The translations under genes were made by a program, and so were the position numbers. Below are positions 42,880 to 56,229 of a stretch of 64,000 nt of DNA, piece by piece. Under the pieces are notes generated by a model. The model was not told the origin of the DNA, searched no databases, and was given only the letters and a program-made list of their open reading frames with translations. The DNA is from Diphasiastrum complanatum (taxonomy: Eukaryota > Streptophyta > Lycopodiopsida > Lycopodiales > Lycopodiaceae): NCBI GenBank assembly GCA_029204225.1, contig CM055100.1, positions 50,331,083 through 50,395,082 of the forward strand. The letters are read 5' to 3'. Positions within the stretch are counted from its first letter, which is position 1. The number at the start of each line of letters is the position of its first letter.

Positions 42880-44839
42880 GTATTACTTATGTTTGGGATG
42901 GGTAATGTTAATAAATTCAGTGTTATCTGCCAATAGCTGTTTAAAAGTAATGTTCGAACGAAGAGATCCGATATCAGTCACGATGTCATATTCTTTCGTC
43001 TTTGATTTTGAGGTTGGTTTATCGATAACAGCACTAGACAATTTCGTCTTCGCAATTTTTTCGTCCTCTTCCTCGAAAGTGACCACCTTTTCTGCAGCAG
43101 CTGTCTGAAGTTCAGCGTTGATGATTTCCTTTGCTTCTGCCAAGATATCTTTTGCAAATAACTTCGCAGCACCGCGGCCATGTTAGGGTCATCTTTGAGA
43201 ACTTCTTTAGTCGTAGATTTGTTTGTTGTTTTGCTAGAGGATTTCTTCTTCGAGGATTTTCTGCGCCTTGTCGAAGATTTTTTATCAGGTTTCGAGGAGC
43301 TTATGCTTTTCGTTGTGACTTTGAATAATTTCTCCACGTCACTTGACTAGGACTGATCTTCTGTCTTTGCCAGTTTTCCTTCAATAACATCAATTCTCTG
43401 CACAACAACATCAGTCGCAGCTTTCGCTTTCGTGTCTGCAGCAGCTGGTGTTGCTACATACTGATATTTGGGTCACGACTTCTGCAGCTGAGGGCAGTCA
43501 TGATACTTGTGGCCAGGCTCTCTGCAATTCAAGCATAATGGTACATAACCAATCGGCTTTCGCGGTTAAGGACAGTCAGGAGAAAAATGTCCCAGCTCTC
43601 CACAGTTGTAGCAGTTGCCCGAAATTGGTATAGTCGCGGTTTGAGACTTCGCTGGTCCAACAAATTTAGGAGGATTATGTGTTCTTGGTGTGAACTTGGG
43701 TCTGTCCTGCTGGGCTAATGCTGTAGTACCCTGTACATAGTTAGTAGTCGCATCATTTTGAAAAATAAAAAGTACCTCCTAGGCAGGGTCTTCAATGTAT
43801 TTGACATTCACAGTAGTGCAGTCTTTCTTAGTGTGTCCAGAAGTTCCACATTTCGTACACCACATTCCTGAGTTGGAAGAAGACGCTTTTGGTCTTTTAT
43901 CTGCAACTTCAGAGATCTGCACTTTCAAGTCATTAAATTTTTTATTAAGGTCAGCCATATTACTCTTCCAAGGCTTTTCAACTTTAGAAGTTGACGACTT
44001 ATCCTCAACAACTTTCGTGTTGTCCTTTCATTTAGTTTGCCATCTATTCTTTCTCTCTCCTTTGTCAGCTTCTGATTATGATGAATCGCTGCTTTCAGTT
44101 TCGAGCTTGAAGAACTGGTACTTGAATCAGAATCTGAATCATTATCGCTATCACTAGAATCAGTCTTTGACTTTTGAGATTCCTTAGTCGATCGTCGCTT
44201 TCGTGCTAGTTTCAAGGTCTTGAAATTTTTGGCACTAGCTATTACTGCTGCTAAGGAGGTCATGTCTGCAATATCGATCAATCTTTGGTGGTAAACTAGC
44301 CAAAAACCATTCAATCTGCATATCTACGGGATATACACCGGTTAGTTTTCCTATAAGATTTTTAACCTTTCGTGTATATTTGCGAAGGGATTCTTTACTC
44401 TTCTTCTGAACATTGTTCAAACGTCCAAGAATTCTAGATTTGTCAAAAACGCATCTTTCAGCAAGTACCAGGTTCCTACACAGCCTGGTTCAACTTGACT
44501 GTACCAGATGCGCACCTTCTTTCTTAGCAGACCAGGGAAAATCCGTAGTTTGTCTATGTCACTTCCCTCATTATTTGCATTAGCGATTGACTCGAATTGT
44601 GAGACATAGCTATCTGCATCATCGAAATAAGTCTCTTTAAAATATTCGTATTTAATTTTAGAGATAGAAGTGAAACGTGCAGCATGACCCTCCATACCAA
44701 AGCTAATTAGGAGTTCAAGTAACTGGGTAGTGATTTTGTCTAGATTTCTTCGACTAGTACTCTCACTTTGTCTTCGTAAAAATTCCTCTCTCAGCTTACG
44801 ATATCGTTCTAATATGGATTCTCTATCTGACATACACAA
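42880..44839 (-). pseudogene. Gypsy gag with three CCHC knuckles and protease start
   Basis: The minus frame from 44839 (MSDRESILERYRKLREEF) carries the gag core: YFDDADSYVSQFES, RKKVRIWYSQVEPG, DAFLTNLEFLD. After frame changes it continues as NVQKKSKESLRKYTRKVKNL and MQIEWFLASLPPKI. Three zinc knuckles follow in order: CTKCGTSGHTKKDC, CYNCGELGHFSPDC and CLNCREPGHKYHDC (about 43865-43480). A Lys/Ser-rich stretch then leads to YDIVTDIGSLRSNITFKQLL, which resembles the segment before a gypsy protease. Three knuckles is more than the usual one or two. Confidence 0.8.
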
Positions 44840-44915
44840 GAGATGGAGATGGATTTGTTAGATTTCTAATAACTTTCCTAAACTATCCCCGACAACGACG
44901 CCAAAAATTGGTATA

Positions 44916-46181
44916 TGTCGTACTATACCAACAGGGTTAATATAGATTTTATAGTAAATAATGTCGTTCCCACAGAGGACAACATTAGAAAGTTATGTTT
45001 TTGGTACGATTATGGCAAGTGGTTTCGAGTGTTATTCTGGTTGTCGACAGACATTTAAAAAGTAACCAGTATTACTTATGTTTGGGATGGGTAATGTTAA
45101 CAAATTCATAACAACAATCTGGCCTCTATCGAATTGAAGGAAGCACGTTCTATAGATCAGATGCTATCAGAGTAGTACAGCGGTACTACACTCTGGCTGA
45201 TAAAGGTGTCAGTAGAGAATCAAGAATTGTTCGATGTATTCGTGACTGTGCAGACAATTAATTAATCATGTTCGCGAATTATTCGTTTCTAGACAGAAGT
45301 CCTCAACAACTAAAGCCCAACATAATGGTTAAAAAACATGAAGAGTTTTAGAATATGTTAGAAACTTATGTCAATGCCAATCAGGAAAACAGATCAAAGA
45401 CTCAATTCTTCGGACAGGGACTGTCATCTCATATGTATACATACAGCTTTATTCAATGATTGTGCTAGATTGTACCAGAGATAGTGGTTATTTGAGTGCC
45501 GAAAAGAAAGTATTCGCAACAGACGAATAAGATGGTTTTAAAGACAGTTCTTTAGAGCATGCTTTACGAAAACACAAAAAAACGACTGTAATGCACTAGA
45601 GCGTCTGTCTGATCAGAGAGTAATTCATGAAATGCATTAGAGATTGTTAGCAGACTCAAGATCACTCACACTCAACAGTGCGGAGAACATAAATAAGAGA
45701 GAATAACTCACAGAACTCTATTCACTTCTTCAATCTCTTACATAAGCATAAACTCTTCTCTCTCGATGATCGAGACTGAAGTGTGAGATATATATATGTT
45801 CTACGGGGCGGACAAACACACCTCTAAAAAAATAGGTGCGTCGCTCCCGCGAAAGGGTCTAGTTAACAATTAGACTGAAAATACGTTCAACTATACCATA
45901 GGAGGTATACTTAACTATGAGTTAAAGTTACTCTAGTTTAACATGTCTTTTCGTATCTAGTCGTTTCGTATGGATGACCTAGTAAAGGTTATCTGAGACA
46001 ATGTCTTTTCCTTTTAAAGATCTTGTCCTTAATTACAAGGCAAGTACTTAGGAGATATATTCCCGAAAAATGACTTAGACCTCTTCATGATTTATACTTA
46101 ACCAGCTCATATCTTCATTTTCGAGTATATCATGCCATATTTATGTTGATATTTAATATTGAACATTTTCGTCGCATCACA
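44916..46181 (-). repeat. 5' LTR of the GTAAG-flanked gypsy element
   Basis: It starts TGTCGTACTATACC and ends CGCATCACA on the plus strand. The first 191 bp repeats at 42727-42917 with about ten differences. Confidence 0.88.
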
Positions 46182-46186
46182 GTAAG

Positions 46187-46925
46187 CATAACAAGCTTCA
46201 ATCCTTTGATGATGTAGTTCGTGTCGCAAAAACGTACGACTCCACGGTAGTGGCATCTAGGAAGCAGTTACAGGCTAATCCATCTAGATCATTCGGACCC
46301 AGCTAGAAAAAAGAGAAGAAAAGAGTTTGTGGGAATAAAAAAACTAAATATTTTGATGAACTGCATCAAGCTGCATTTGAATTTAGACAAAAGAAGAAGT
46401 TGTCCTGGAAAAAGGCTAGAAGGACCAATGTTTGTTTCCATTGCAATCAACCACGACATGTTATAAAATTCTGCCCGGAATAAAGAAAGGCATAGCTCAA
46501 GTGATTGAGATGCTAGGTAAAGAGAATCTTAAGCTGGAAATTAATAAAATTAATTGTGAGTGTGATTGTTCTTTCAGTACTACTTCATTCTTGCCAAATG
46601 ATTTATTTCGTTTGAAAGGCACTGTGAATGGACATGAAGATAGTATTTTAGTAGACAGTGGATCTACTCATAATCTCATTAACTCTGGTCTTGTGTAGAG
46701 ACTCGGACTCAAAACTGAAGCCAGTAACCATAGATATCAAGTATATCTAGCTTCTGGAGCAGAGTTGGAGACGTGGAATGTGAAAGTTCCAAGGCTCCCA
46801 TTTTGGATCCAGGACTATAGAGAGTTAATTGATTTCCATATTTTAGATTTAGCGCGTACGGACATTATTCTAGGATACGAGTGGTTATTCAATAAGTATC
46901 CTGAGATAGATTTTGAGAAGCATGT
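46187..46925 (+). pseudogene. Chromovirus gag C-terminus and protease
   Basis: The interrupted gag resumes (SFDDVVRVAKTYDS). The knuckle is mutated (CFHCNQPRHVIKFC, a Gly to Arg change). LVDSGSTHNLINSGLV (about 46640-46695) is the protease active site, and DLARTDIILGYEWL ends the protease. The element is interrupted again at the CATGT target. Confidence 0.85.
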
Positions 46926-47149
46926 TGTAAAAACCACCAATGAAGATCTACAAGATTCCAATCACATGCAAACCAAAAGGACACATGTGGAGCATGAACC
47001 ACCCAACCAATATGGAGAGGCTAGTCAATACCCTAACCAATCCACCCCCAAGCCACAGTGAAGAACACAAGAGAGGAGAGGAAGAACTGGCTCAAGAATC
47101 ACAATTCACAATAGGAGGATGGGCGAGTTTCCACTAGACCTATTCTTCT

Positions 47150-47184
<35 letters not shown>

Positions 47185-47410
47185 TTCCTTTAGGATCCCC
47201 ATGCAACCTAAATTGAGCTATTGATCTCCTATTCTTGCATTAAAGCAGTCTTCACCATGCATGTGCTCCTATGTCCAATTATGGGTCTGGGCCCTCATAT
47301 GATTATTAATTATTTAATACGACCACGTCCGAAATGACATAGCATAACTAATAACCACATACAACTGGAGTGACCAGCTATCCACGTCAGGAATAATTCC
47401 GATTCCCTTT
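46926..47410 (-). repeat. 3' LTR (copy D) of the inverted chromovirus copy
   Basis: Starts TGTAAAAACCACCAATGAAG on plus and includes a (GA)n run near 47155-47180. It breaks off at ATTCCCTT, where integrase sequence begins. Confidence 0.9.
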
Positions 47411-49790
47411 ATAATCCAAAACGGTCCACAATATCTCGTAGATAGTTTATAATGCTTTCCTGTACTCATAGTCTCAGAATCCTTAGGTATTCTAAGATAT
47501 ACCCAGTCATCAACTTTAAAATCTCTGGGAGACCTCTTAAGATCGGCATAGTGCTTAGCTCTATCCTGAGCACTCCGGATACAATCACGGGCCACCTGCA
47601 ACATTTCACGCATATCATGCAAGAAATCTACAACTTTCTAGATCTTAACAAACTTTGTCTCCACATTTACCAGAGATCTAGGTTGAAAACCGTACATCAG
47701 CATAAACGGACTATAACCAGTAGCAGAATGTTTCCTACTATTATAAGCAAACTCAATCAAAGAAATGTAATCTTCCCATTGAGATTGCATGTGATACACA
47801 TAAGTTCTCAACATGTTCTCCATACTCTGATTAGTTCTCTTAGTCTGGCCATCTGATTCAGGATGATTAGAAGAACTAAAACTAAGCAAGGTTTCAAGCT
47901 TATGGAACACAGCTGACCAAAAGTGACCTGTAAACTTAGGATCTCTATCACTAACCATATCACTTGGCAGTCCATAAAGCCTAAATAATCTTTCCACAAA
48001 GATCTGGGCTAAATCTGAAGCCTTAGCAGTTGACTTGACTGGTATAAAAGTAGCTAACTTTGTCAATCTGTCCACCACAACCCAAATAGAATCATTTTAG
48101 CGTTGGGTCCTTGGAAGTCCAAACACAAAATCCATAGATATGTTTTCCCATCGTTTCTGAGGGATATCTAGGGGATGTAGCAACCCTCCAGTCTTTAAGC
48201 ATTCAACTTTGGCTAATTTGCAAGGTCTACACTTAACCACATAAGACTCGACAAATGGCTTGAGTTTCGGACAATGAAACTCTCTTCTGACCAAGTCCAA
48301 AGTCTTGTGTATACCCGGATGACCTGCACAGGGAACGTCATGACACTCATAAATAATCTTCTTCTTTAACTCACACTGGTATACAAATTTTCCCATTCCG
48401 AAATAGTAACCTTCTTCGGATAGAGAACCGTTTCGTTATCTTCTTATCGTTCCTAGGAACCTGATACCCCTGTGAGTAAATCTCTATTCCATTCTCATTT
48501 TTTCATGTCTCCACCATTTCCAGATGGGACCAAATTGAGAATATGATTCGCATTTTTCTCTCAGTGAAAGATATAGATCAGTGGAAATCTGGATGAAAAA
48601 AAGTTCATTTAATTCACCAATCTGACTAAGTGCATCCGCAACTTGGTTAGAGCTGCCCTTGATATATCGGATCTCATGATCAAATTTTTGCATAAGCTCA
48701 GCCCAACGAGCTTTACGACCCCTTAGATCGAACTGTAAAATCGAGAAAAGATTTAATTTCTCTAACCATCTTTGGTATCGGCCAATCAAGCACTGTCTTG
48801 ACCTTACTCTCGTCAATCTCCAACCCACTATGGGTGATCTTATGACCGAGGTACAACAACTCATGCTTAAAGAACTCACATTTAAATTCCTTAGCTTAGA
48901 GTTTCTCTCGTCTAAGAATATCTAAAACAGTCTTAAAATGACTCAAATGCTCCTTAAGTGTTCTACTATAGATGAGAATATCATCTAAGAATACAACCAC
49001 AAACTTCCCTAGATATGGATGGAAAAGATCGTTCATCATTTGTTGGAACGTAGCTGGTGCATTCGTTAACCCAAAAGGAAGCACGAGAAATTCATAGGGA
49101 CAGAATCTTGTCCAAAAACCAGTCTTCTGCACGTCACCCTGATGAGTTTTAATCTGATGATATCCGGTTCTAAGATCTATCTTTGTGAAGTATTTAGCTC
49201 CACCTAATCGATCTACCAGATCATCCATACGAGGCTAAGGATATATATTTTTAATAGTTACTTTCTTCAACCCTTTGTAGTCCACACACATCCTGAAGCC
49301 TCCATCTTTCTTCGCTTTCAAAAGAACGGGAGTGCCCCAAGGCGACTTACTTGGCTGAATATGACCCATCTTCAGGTAATTTTCAATTTGCTTAGTAATC
49401 TCTATCTCTTCTTTCTGAGAAAATCTATAAGGTTGTCTAGAGATAGGGTGACTACCTGGAATTAACTCAATCTTATGGTCTACTAATCTGGACGGCGATA
49501 ATCCATGAGGTAATTTTTTTGGAAATACAACTTTGAATTCAGACACTTACTTATTCTTCTCAGTCTGCTCCTGATCTAAGTCTACCGAGTTAAGAGTTTT
49601 TGACAATTCACAACTACTTAGATGCATCTCAGATAAATCCAAAATTGGCTTAGCAAATAAAGAATAAGCTTCATACTGTGAATCAAAAATCTCCATTACA
49701 TTAGCAAATGAACTCCTCCCAGATGTATGTACAAAATTGTCTCCAAACAATGTAACTATTTCTTTAAGAGAGAACATGCTTCTCAAAATC
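47411..49790 (-). pseudogene. Pol of the inverted chromovirus copy (RT, RNase H, integrase)
   Basis: From 49786 the linker runs to [61 protein letters not shown] and VVFLDDILIYSRT with the catalytic Asp pair. RNase H has the IRYIKGSSNQVADALSQIG tail near 48690-48610. Integrase has the zinc-binding GHPGIHKTLDLVRREF/CRPCKLAKVECLK, then VDRLTKLA, SDRDPKFTGHFW and NHPESDGQTKRTN. It ends in YCGPFWIIKG, where LTR D cuts in, so the chromodomain is missing. Four or more stops split the frame. Confidence 0.9.
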
Positions 49791-49799
49791 TATTTCAGG

Positions 49800-50594
49800 A
49801 TGCTTTTTAAATAACCACTCGTATCCTAGAACAATATCTGTACGTGCTAAATCTAAAACATGGAAATCAATTAACTCTTTATAGTTCTGGATCCAAACAG
49901 GGAGTCTTAGAACTTTCAGATCCCACGTCTCCAACTCCGCCCCTGAAGCTAGACATACACGATATCTATGGTTACTAGCTTCAGTTTTGAGCCCAAGTCT
50001 CTACACAAGACCAGAGTTAATGAAATTATGAGTAGATCCACTGTCCACTAAAATACTAACTTCATGTCCATTAACAGTGCCTTTCAAACAAAATAATTCA
50101 TTTGGCAAGAATGAAGTAGTACTGAAAGAACAATCACACTCACAATTAATTTTATATATTTCCAACTTAAGATTCTCTTTACCTAGCATCTCAATCACTT
50201 GAGCTGCGCCTTTCTTTCGTTCTGGGCAGAATTTCATAACGTGTCCAGGCTGACCACAATGGAAACAAACATTGGTCCTTCTAGTCTTTTTTTGGGACAA
50301 CTTATTCTTTTGTCTAAATTCAGATGCAGCTTGATCCAGTTCGTCGAAATATTCGAATGAGGGGACTTTATTCCACAAATCCATAAAATCTTGTAGGTAC
50401 GAATCCAAACTCCGAGTACCCATTTTGCAATTCACAAATCTTTGGTAAAAATCTGAGTCGTCCACAACAACAAACGACTTTCTAAACACCTCCATAAACT
50501 TGTCCCATGTGGTAGGTTTAGGTTGTAAATCTCGCCACCATGACGAAGCTTTATCACGGAAGAACGGGATAACACTCTCTATCTTTTTCTCCTC
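49800..50594 (-). pseudogene. Gag-protease of the inverted chromovirus copy
   Basis: From the LTR junction the minus frame opens mid-gag (EEKKIESVIPFFRDKASSWW), followed by MEVFRKSFVVVDD from 50495. About 80 residues are missing after WNKVPSF compared with the plus copy. The knuckle is intact (CFHCGQPGHVMKFC). LVDSGSTHNFINSGLV is the protease site, followed by a stop at about 50001, then protease C-terminus DLARTDIVLGYEWLFKKHPE. Confidence 0.87.
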
Positions 50595-50601
50595 AGGACA
50601 A

Positions 50602-51074
50602 GTGAAGATCTACAGAATTACAATCACATGCAAACCAAAAGGACACCTGTGGAGCATGAACCACCCAACCAGTATGGAGAGGCTAGTCAATACCCTAACC
50701 AATCCACCCCCAAGCCACAATGAAGAACACAAGAGAGGAGAGGAAGAACTGGCTCAAGAATCACAATTCACAATAGGAGGATGGGCAAGTTTCCACTAGA
50801 CCTATTCTTCTCAAGAGAGAGAGAATATTCTCTTTAGGATTCCCATGCAACCTAAATTGAGCTATTGATCTCCTATTCTTGCATTAAAGCAGCCTTCACC
50901 ATGCATGTGCTCCTATGTCCAATTATAGGTCTGGACCCTCATATGATTATTAATTATTTAATACGACCACGTCCAAAATGACGTAGCATAACTAATAACC
51001 ACATACAACTGGAGTGACCGGCTATCCACGTCAGGAATAATTTCGATTCCCTTGTACAGGACATGGACATAACA
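50602..51074 (-). repeat. 5' LTR (copy E) of the inverted chromovirus copy
   Basis: Ends GGACATGGACATAACA on plus (51074). The inner border starts at AAGTGAAGATC, without the usual TGTAAGAACCACC. Confidence 0.9.
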
Positions 51075-51079
51075 CATGT

Positions 51080-54000
51080 TCTCTCTTTCCAGGAGGGTAA
51101 AGATATAGTTACATTGTTTGGAGACAATTTTGTACATCCATCTGGGATGAGTTCATTTGCTAATGTAATGGAAATTTTTGATTCGTAGTATGAAGCTTAT
51201 TCTTTATTTCCTAAGCCAATTTTGTAGTTGTGAATTCTCCAAAATTCTTAGCTCGGTAGACTTAGATCAGGAGCAAATTGAAAAGAATAAGTTATTGTCT
51301 GAATTTAAAGATGTATTTATAGAAGAATTACCTCATGGAATACCGCCGTCCAGATCGGTAGACCATAAGATTTGAGTTAATTCCAGGTAGTCACCCTATC
51401 TCTAGACAAACTTACAGGTTCTCTCAGAAAGAAGAGGTAGAGATTATCAAGCAAATTGAAAATTACCTAAAGATGGGTCATATTCAACCAAGTAAGTTGC
51501 CTTGGGACGCTCTTGTTCTTCTAAAAGAGAAGAAAGATGGAGGCTTCAGGATGTGTGTGGACTACAAAGGGTTGAATAAAGTAACTATTAAAAATAAATA
51601 TCCTTTGCCTCATATGGATGATCTGGTAGATCGACTAGGTGGAGCTAAATACTTCACAAAGATAGATCTTAGAACCGGATATCATCAGATTAGAATTCAT
51701 CTGGATGACATGCAGAAGACTAGTTTTTGGACAAAATTCGATCACTATGAATTTCTCGTGCTTCCTTTTGGATTAACGAATGCACCAGCTACGTTCCAAC
51801 AAATGATGAACGATCTTTTTCGTCCATATCTAGGGAAGTTTGTGGTTGTATTTTTAGATGATATTCTCATCTATAGTAGAACACTTAAGGATCATTTGAG
51901 TCATCTTAGGACTGTCTTAGATATTCTCAGACGAGAGAAACTCTACGCTAAGGAGTCTAAATGTGAACTCTTTAAGCATGAGTTGTTGTACCTCGGTCAT
52001 AAGATCACCCATAGTGGGTTGGAGATTGACGAGAATAAGGTCAAGACAATGCTTGAATGACAATTCTTTCATAAGTCAATTGAGGATTATGCTAAAGCAG
52101 CAACACCCTTAAATAATTTGACTAAAGGTAGAGTTAACAAAAAGAAAAAGAGAGGTCAACCTAGCGAGCCTATTGAGTGGAATGATGAATTGAAGCAATG
52201 TCTTGAGAGACTCAAGCAAATGGTTGCTTCAGCTCCTATTTTGCAGATCGCGACTCCTGATTTACCTTACGTCGTGTGAACTGACGCAAGTGATTCGACG
52301 ATAAGGGCAGTTCTTCTATAGGATGATAGGCTGATAGCGGTTGAAAGCAAAAAACTCACGAGGCCTTAGTTGCATTATACAACTCAAGAGAAAGAGTTAT
52401 TTGTTGTGATTCATGCACTTAAAACCTGGAGGCATTACCTTTATGGTAGTCAGTTTATAGTGTGTACGGATCACCAACCTTTGAAGTACTTTTGTAATCA
52501 GAACGATCTAAAGGGCTATAAAGCTCGCTGGGCTGAGCTTATGCAGGAATTTGATCATGAGATCCGATATGTCAAGGGCAGCTCTAACCAAGTTGCAAAT
52601 GCACTTAGTCGGATTGGTGAATTAAATGAACTTTCATTCATCCATATTTTCACTAATCTATATCTTTCACTGAGAGGAATATGTGAATAAGATTCTCATT
52701 TTGGTCCCATCTAGAAGATGGTGGAGATAGGAAAAAATGAGAATGGAATAGAGATTTACTCACAGGGGTCTCAGGTCCCTAAGAAAGATAAGAAGATAGC
52801 AAAATAGCTCTCTATCCAAGGTGGGTTACTATTTCGAAATGGGAAAATTTGTGTACCAGTGGATGATGAATTAAAGAAGAAGATTCTTTATGAGTGTCAT
52901 GACATTCCCTATGCAGGTCATCCGGGTATACACAAGAATTTGGACTTGGTTAGAAGAGAGTTTTATTAGCCAAAACTCAAGCCATTCGTTGAGTCTTATG
53001 TGGTTAAGTGTAGACCTTGCCAGTTAGCCAAAGTTGAATGCTTAAAGACTGGAGGGTTGTTACATCCCCTATATATCCCTCAGAAGAGATGGAAAAGTAT
53101 ATCTATGGATTTTGTGGTTAGACTTCCAAGGACCCAACGCCAAAATGATTCTAATTGGATTGTGGTGGACAGGTTGACAAAGTTAGCTAGTTTATACCAG
53201 TCAAGTCAACTACTAAGTCTTCGGATTTAGCCCTGATCTTTGTGGAAAGATTATTTAGGCTTTAACACTGCCAAGTGATATAGTTAGTGATAGAGATCCT
53301 AAATTTACAGGTCACTTTTGGTTAGTTGTATTCCATAAGCTTGAAACCTCGCTTAGTTTTGGTTCTTCTGATCATCCTGAATCAGATGGCCAGACTGAGA
53401 GAACTAATTAGACTATGGAAGATATGTTGAGAGCTTATGTGTTCCACAGACAATCTCAATGGGAAGATTACATTCCTTTAATTGAGTTTGCTTATAACAA
53501 TAGAAAACATTTTGCTATTGGTTATAGTCCGTTTATGCTGATGTATGGTTTTCAACCTAGATCTCCAATAAATGTGGAGACAAAGTCTGTTAAGATCCAA
53601 AAAGTTGTAGATTTCTTGCATGATATGCGTGAAATGTTGCAAGTGGCCCATGAATGTATCCGGAGTGCTCAGGATAGAGCTTGGCACTATGCCGATCTCA
53701 AAAGGTCTCCCAGAGAAAGTTGATGACTAGGTATATCGTAGAATACCTAAGGACTCTAAGACTATGATATAGGGAAGCATTATAAATTGTCTAAGAGATA
53801 TTGTGGACCATTTTGGATTATAAAGAAAATTGGTTCTTTAGCTTACGAACTAGATCTTCAGAACAAGACTACAGCTCACTCTGTGTTTCATGTAAGTCGT
53901 TTAAAATTAAGTTTACATGAAGGTGACGTAGTTGGTTCAGAGGAAGATCTTACCCATTTGGAGGATTCATTGCTTAGTGTTCCTTTGGAACCTGAAAAGG

Positions 54001-54134
54001 TACTCAGAGATAAACAACTAAGAAATCAATCTATCTTTGAGAGCTTGATCAGGTGGAAGGGACGGACTGAGGATGATGATTCATGGGAGAGGGTCAAAAG
54101 CATAAAGAAGAATTTCCCTAGTTTTCATTTCTAG
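51080..54134 (+). pseudogene. Chromovirus pol: RT, RNase H, integrase, chromodomain
   Basis: RT lies in 51473-52060 (DYKGLNKVTIKNKYPLPHMD, YFTKIDLRTGYHQIRIH, VVFLDDILIYSRTLKD). RNase H is at about 52200-52620 (YTTQEKELFVVIHALKTW, CTDHQPLKYF, VKGSSNQVANALSRIG). Integrase is 52860-53730 (AGHPGIHKNLDLVRREF, CRPCQLAKVECLKTGG, MDFVVRLPRTQ, SDRDPKFTGHFW, SDHPESDGQTERTN). The chromodomain at 53985-54134 (FESLIRWKGRTEDDDSWERV) defines the chromovirus clade. Stops at several places make it inactive. Confidence 0.92.
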
Positions 54135-54162
54135 AGATAGAAATGGTCCAAGGGGAGAAGAA

Positions 54163-54729
<567 letters not shown>

Positions 54730-55187
54730 AATCCAATTACTCAAGTCAATTGTAAATGATTCAGAAATCTTAAATGTCTAAGTGCCAACTAGTATAACAC
54801 CACATTTAGATCCTCTTCCAAACCATCATTAAGTTAGTGAATTATCATTTCCACAGAAAGAACCATTAACCTACAAGTAACTATTTCACACATTACTTGT
54901 TCATATATTTATGCACTCTGACTAGTCTAAGTGTATGATATAAACTCAGTACACAGGAAACACATAGTAGATCCACAAGATTAAGATGTACATAAAGCAA
55001 CATATCCAACAATGTTCCTATACATAAACATAGGCTATAAACTGGCAAATATCCATAATCCTCATATGTTACTCACATAACTCACCGAGAATCTTGCAAC
55101 TCAGCTACAACAAACTCTATTTCTCATGAGTAAATAACATATCTGGAGAATCTTTGAAGCGAATAATTCCACATCACAAGTTTTCCA
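54730..55187. other. Old insertion target between two retrotransposons
   Basis: A/T-rich sequence without recognisable ORFs. It must have been continuous with 39285-39909 before the chromovirus inserted. It ends with TTCCA, the TSD of the next element. Confidence 0.6.
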
Positions 55188-56082
55188 TGTGAAAAATTTA
55201 GCAAGTTCACACGTGTGGGGATCCACAAGAAATGTGTGAATGATCTTGACCATGCTTTGTGATGGCACACAGATTACCTGTAGAGCAATCCTGCAATCTA
55301 TCAATGGATCTGAAACTAGAGCACAATCTAGAATGCTACAGATCAAAGCAAAACTAATTCCTCACAAATAGAAAGAATACATAAGCAAAAGAATGTAAGA
55401 AAAAGACCTTCTACTCGAGTTAGAGAGAGAATATCAAAACAAGCAAAATAGCATGAGATCCAATTTCGACATTATGACATTACCAAAGCTTGATTCATTA
55501 GATATGAATGAGAATGATATGTACATATATAGGAGAGCCAAAATTCGTGGTACTCCTTGCATTCAATGCATTCCCTACACCTAATCAAGTGTAAACTATT
55601 ACCATATTGACACCTAATAGCTTGCATGTTGAAATTGCACCTAACTCCTACCTACTTTGTCCAAATGTCAATTTCTCAACTATGAACCTACAAAACTACA
55701 TGCATGTGTCAAATAGTACTTGCATGTCTTGCATGTAACTTCCCTAGATGACTTGGACATGTGTAGAACATGTGTACTGACTTGCATGTTGCATGCATGC
55801 ACTCTAACTGATCTTGCATGTCATCTAGTTTTATGCATATCATCGAATCTAGATCTACCTAACTCAAACTCGCCTAGATCTACAAGGTCATGTGCTCAAT
55901 TCACATATCTTTGATATATACAATGGAACAAAGTGAATATGACCATCTAGACACTGTGCATGTCATGTAGCTCGAGTTTGTACATGCTAGAGAATAGTAT
56001 TTACAACTTGTAAATGCACAAGCAAGACGATTTTCTACATCAACCCCTATATGGCAAGTTGGATAGCTTTATATTCTCCACA
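55188..56082 (-). repeat. 3' LTR of the second copia element
   Basis: Nearly identical to 59335-60228, followed by the purine tract at 56083-56095. Confidence 0.93.
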
Positions 56083-56229
56083 CTCCTCCTAAAAAGTTAT
56101 CAACTTGGCTTGATCATTTGAACTTGAAAATCCTCCAAGGTTGGTCAAATTGTTGATGAAGAAACTTTTTGTGTGTGGATTCTTTGCTTTGGATTTGAAT
56201 TGAAGATGATCAAAGAATCCATCATAGCA

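Larger units (their letters stand above)
42727..46181 (-). mobile_element. Deleted Ty3/gypsy element with tRNA-Asp primer and three-knuckle gag, TSD GTAAG
   Basis: GTAAG flanks it (42722-42726 and 46182-46186). On the minus strand the 5' LTR is 44916-46181 (1266 bp). The left end repeats only the final 191 bp of that LTR (42727-42917), so most of the 3' LTR and all of pol are gone. The primer site on minus at 44903-44886 (TGGCGTCGTTGTCGGGG) is a mutated tRNA-Asp type. The interior encodes gag and the start of protease. Confidence 0.9.
46926..51074 (-). mobile_element. Second copy of the same chromovirus, inserted in opposite orientation, TSD CATGT
   Basis: CATGT is present at 46921-46925 and 51075-51079, and the host chromovirus frame (FEKH-VLSFQEG) rejoins exactly across it. 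LTRs are 50602-51074 (5' side, minus) and 46926-47410 (3' side). Both inner LTR borders are damaged: the 5' LTR lacks its last ~15 bp and joins mid-gag with no primer site or leader, and the 3' LTR lacks its first ~25 bp and joins mid-integrase tail. The outer ends are intact. Confidence 0.93.
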
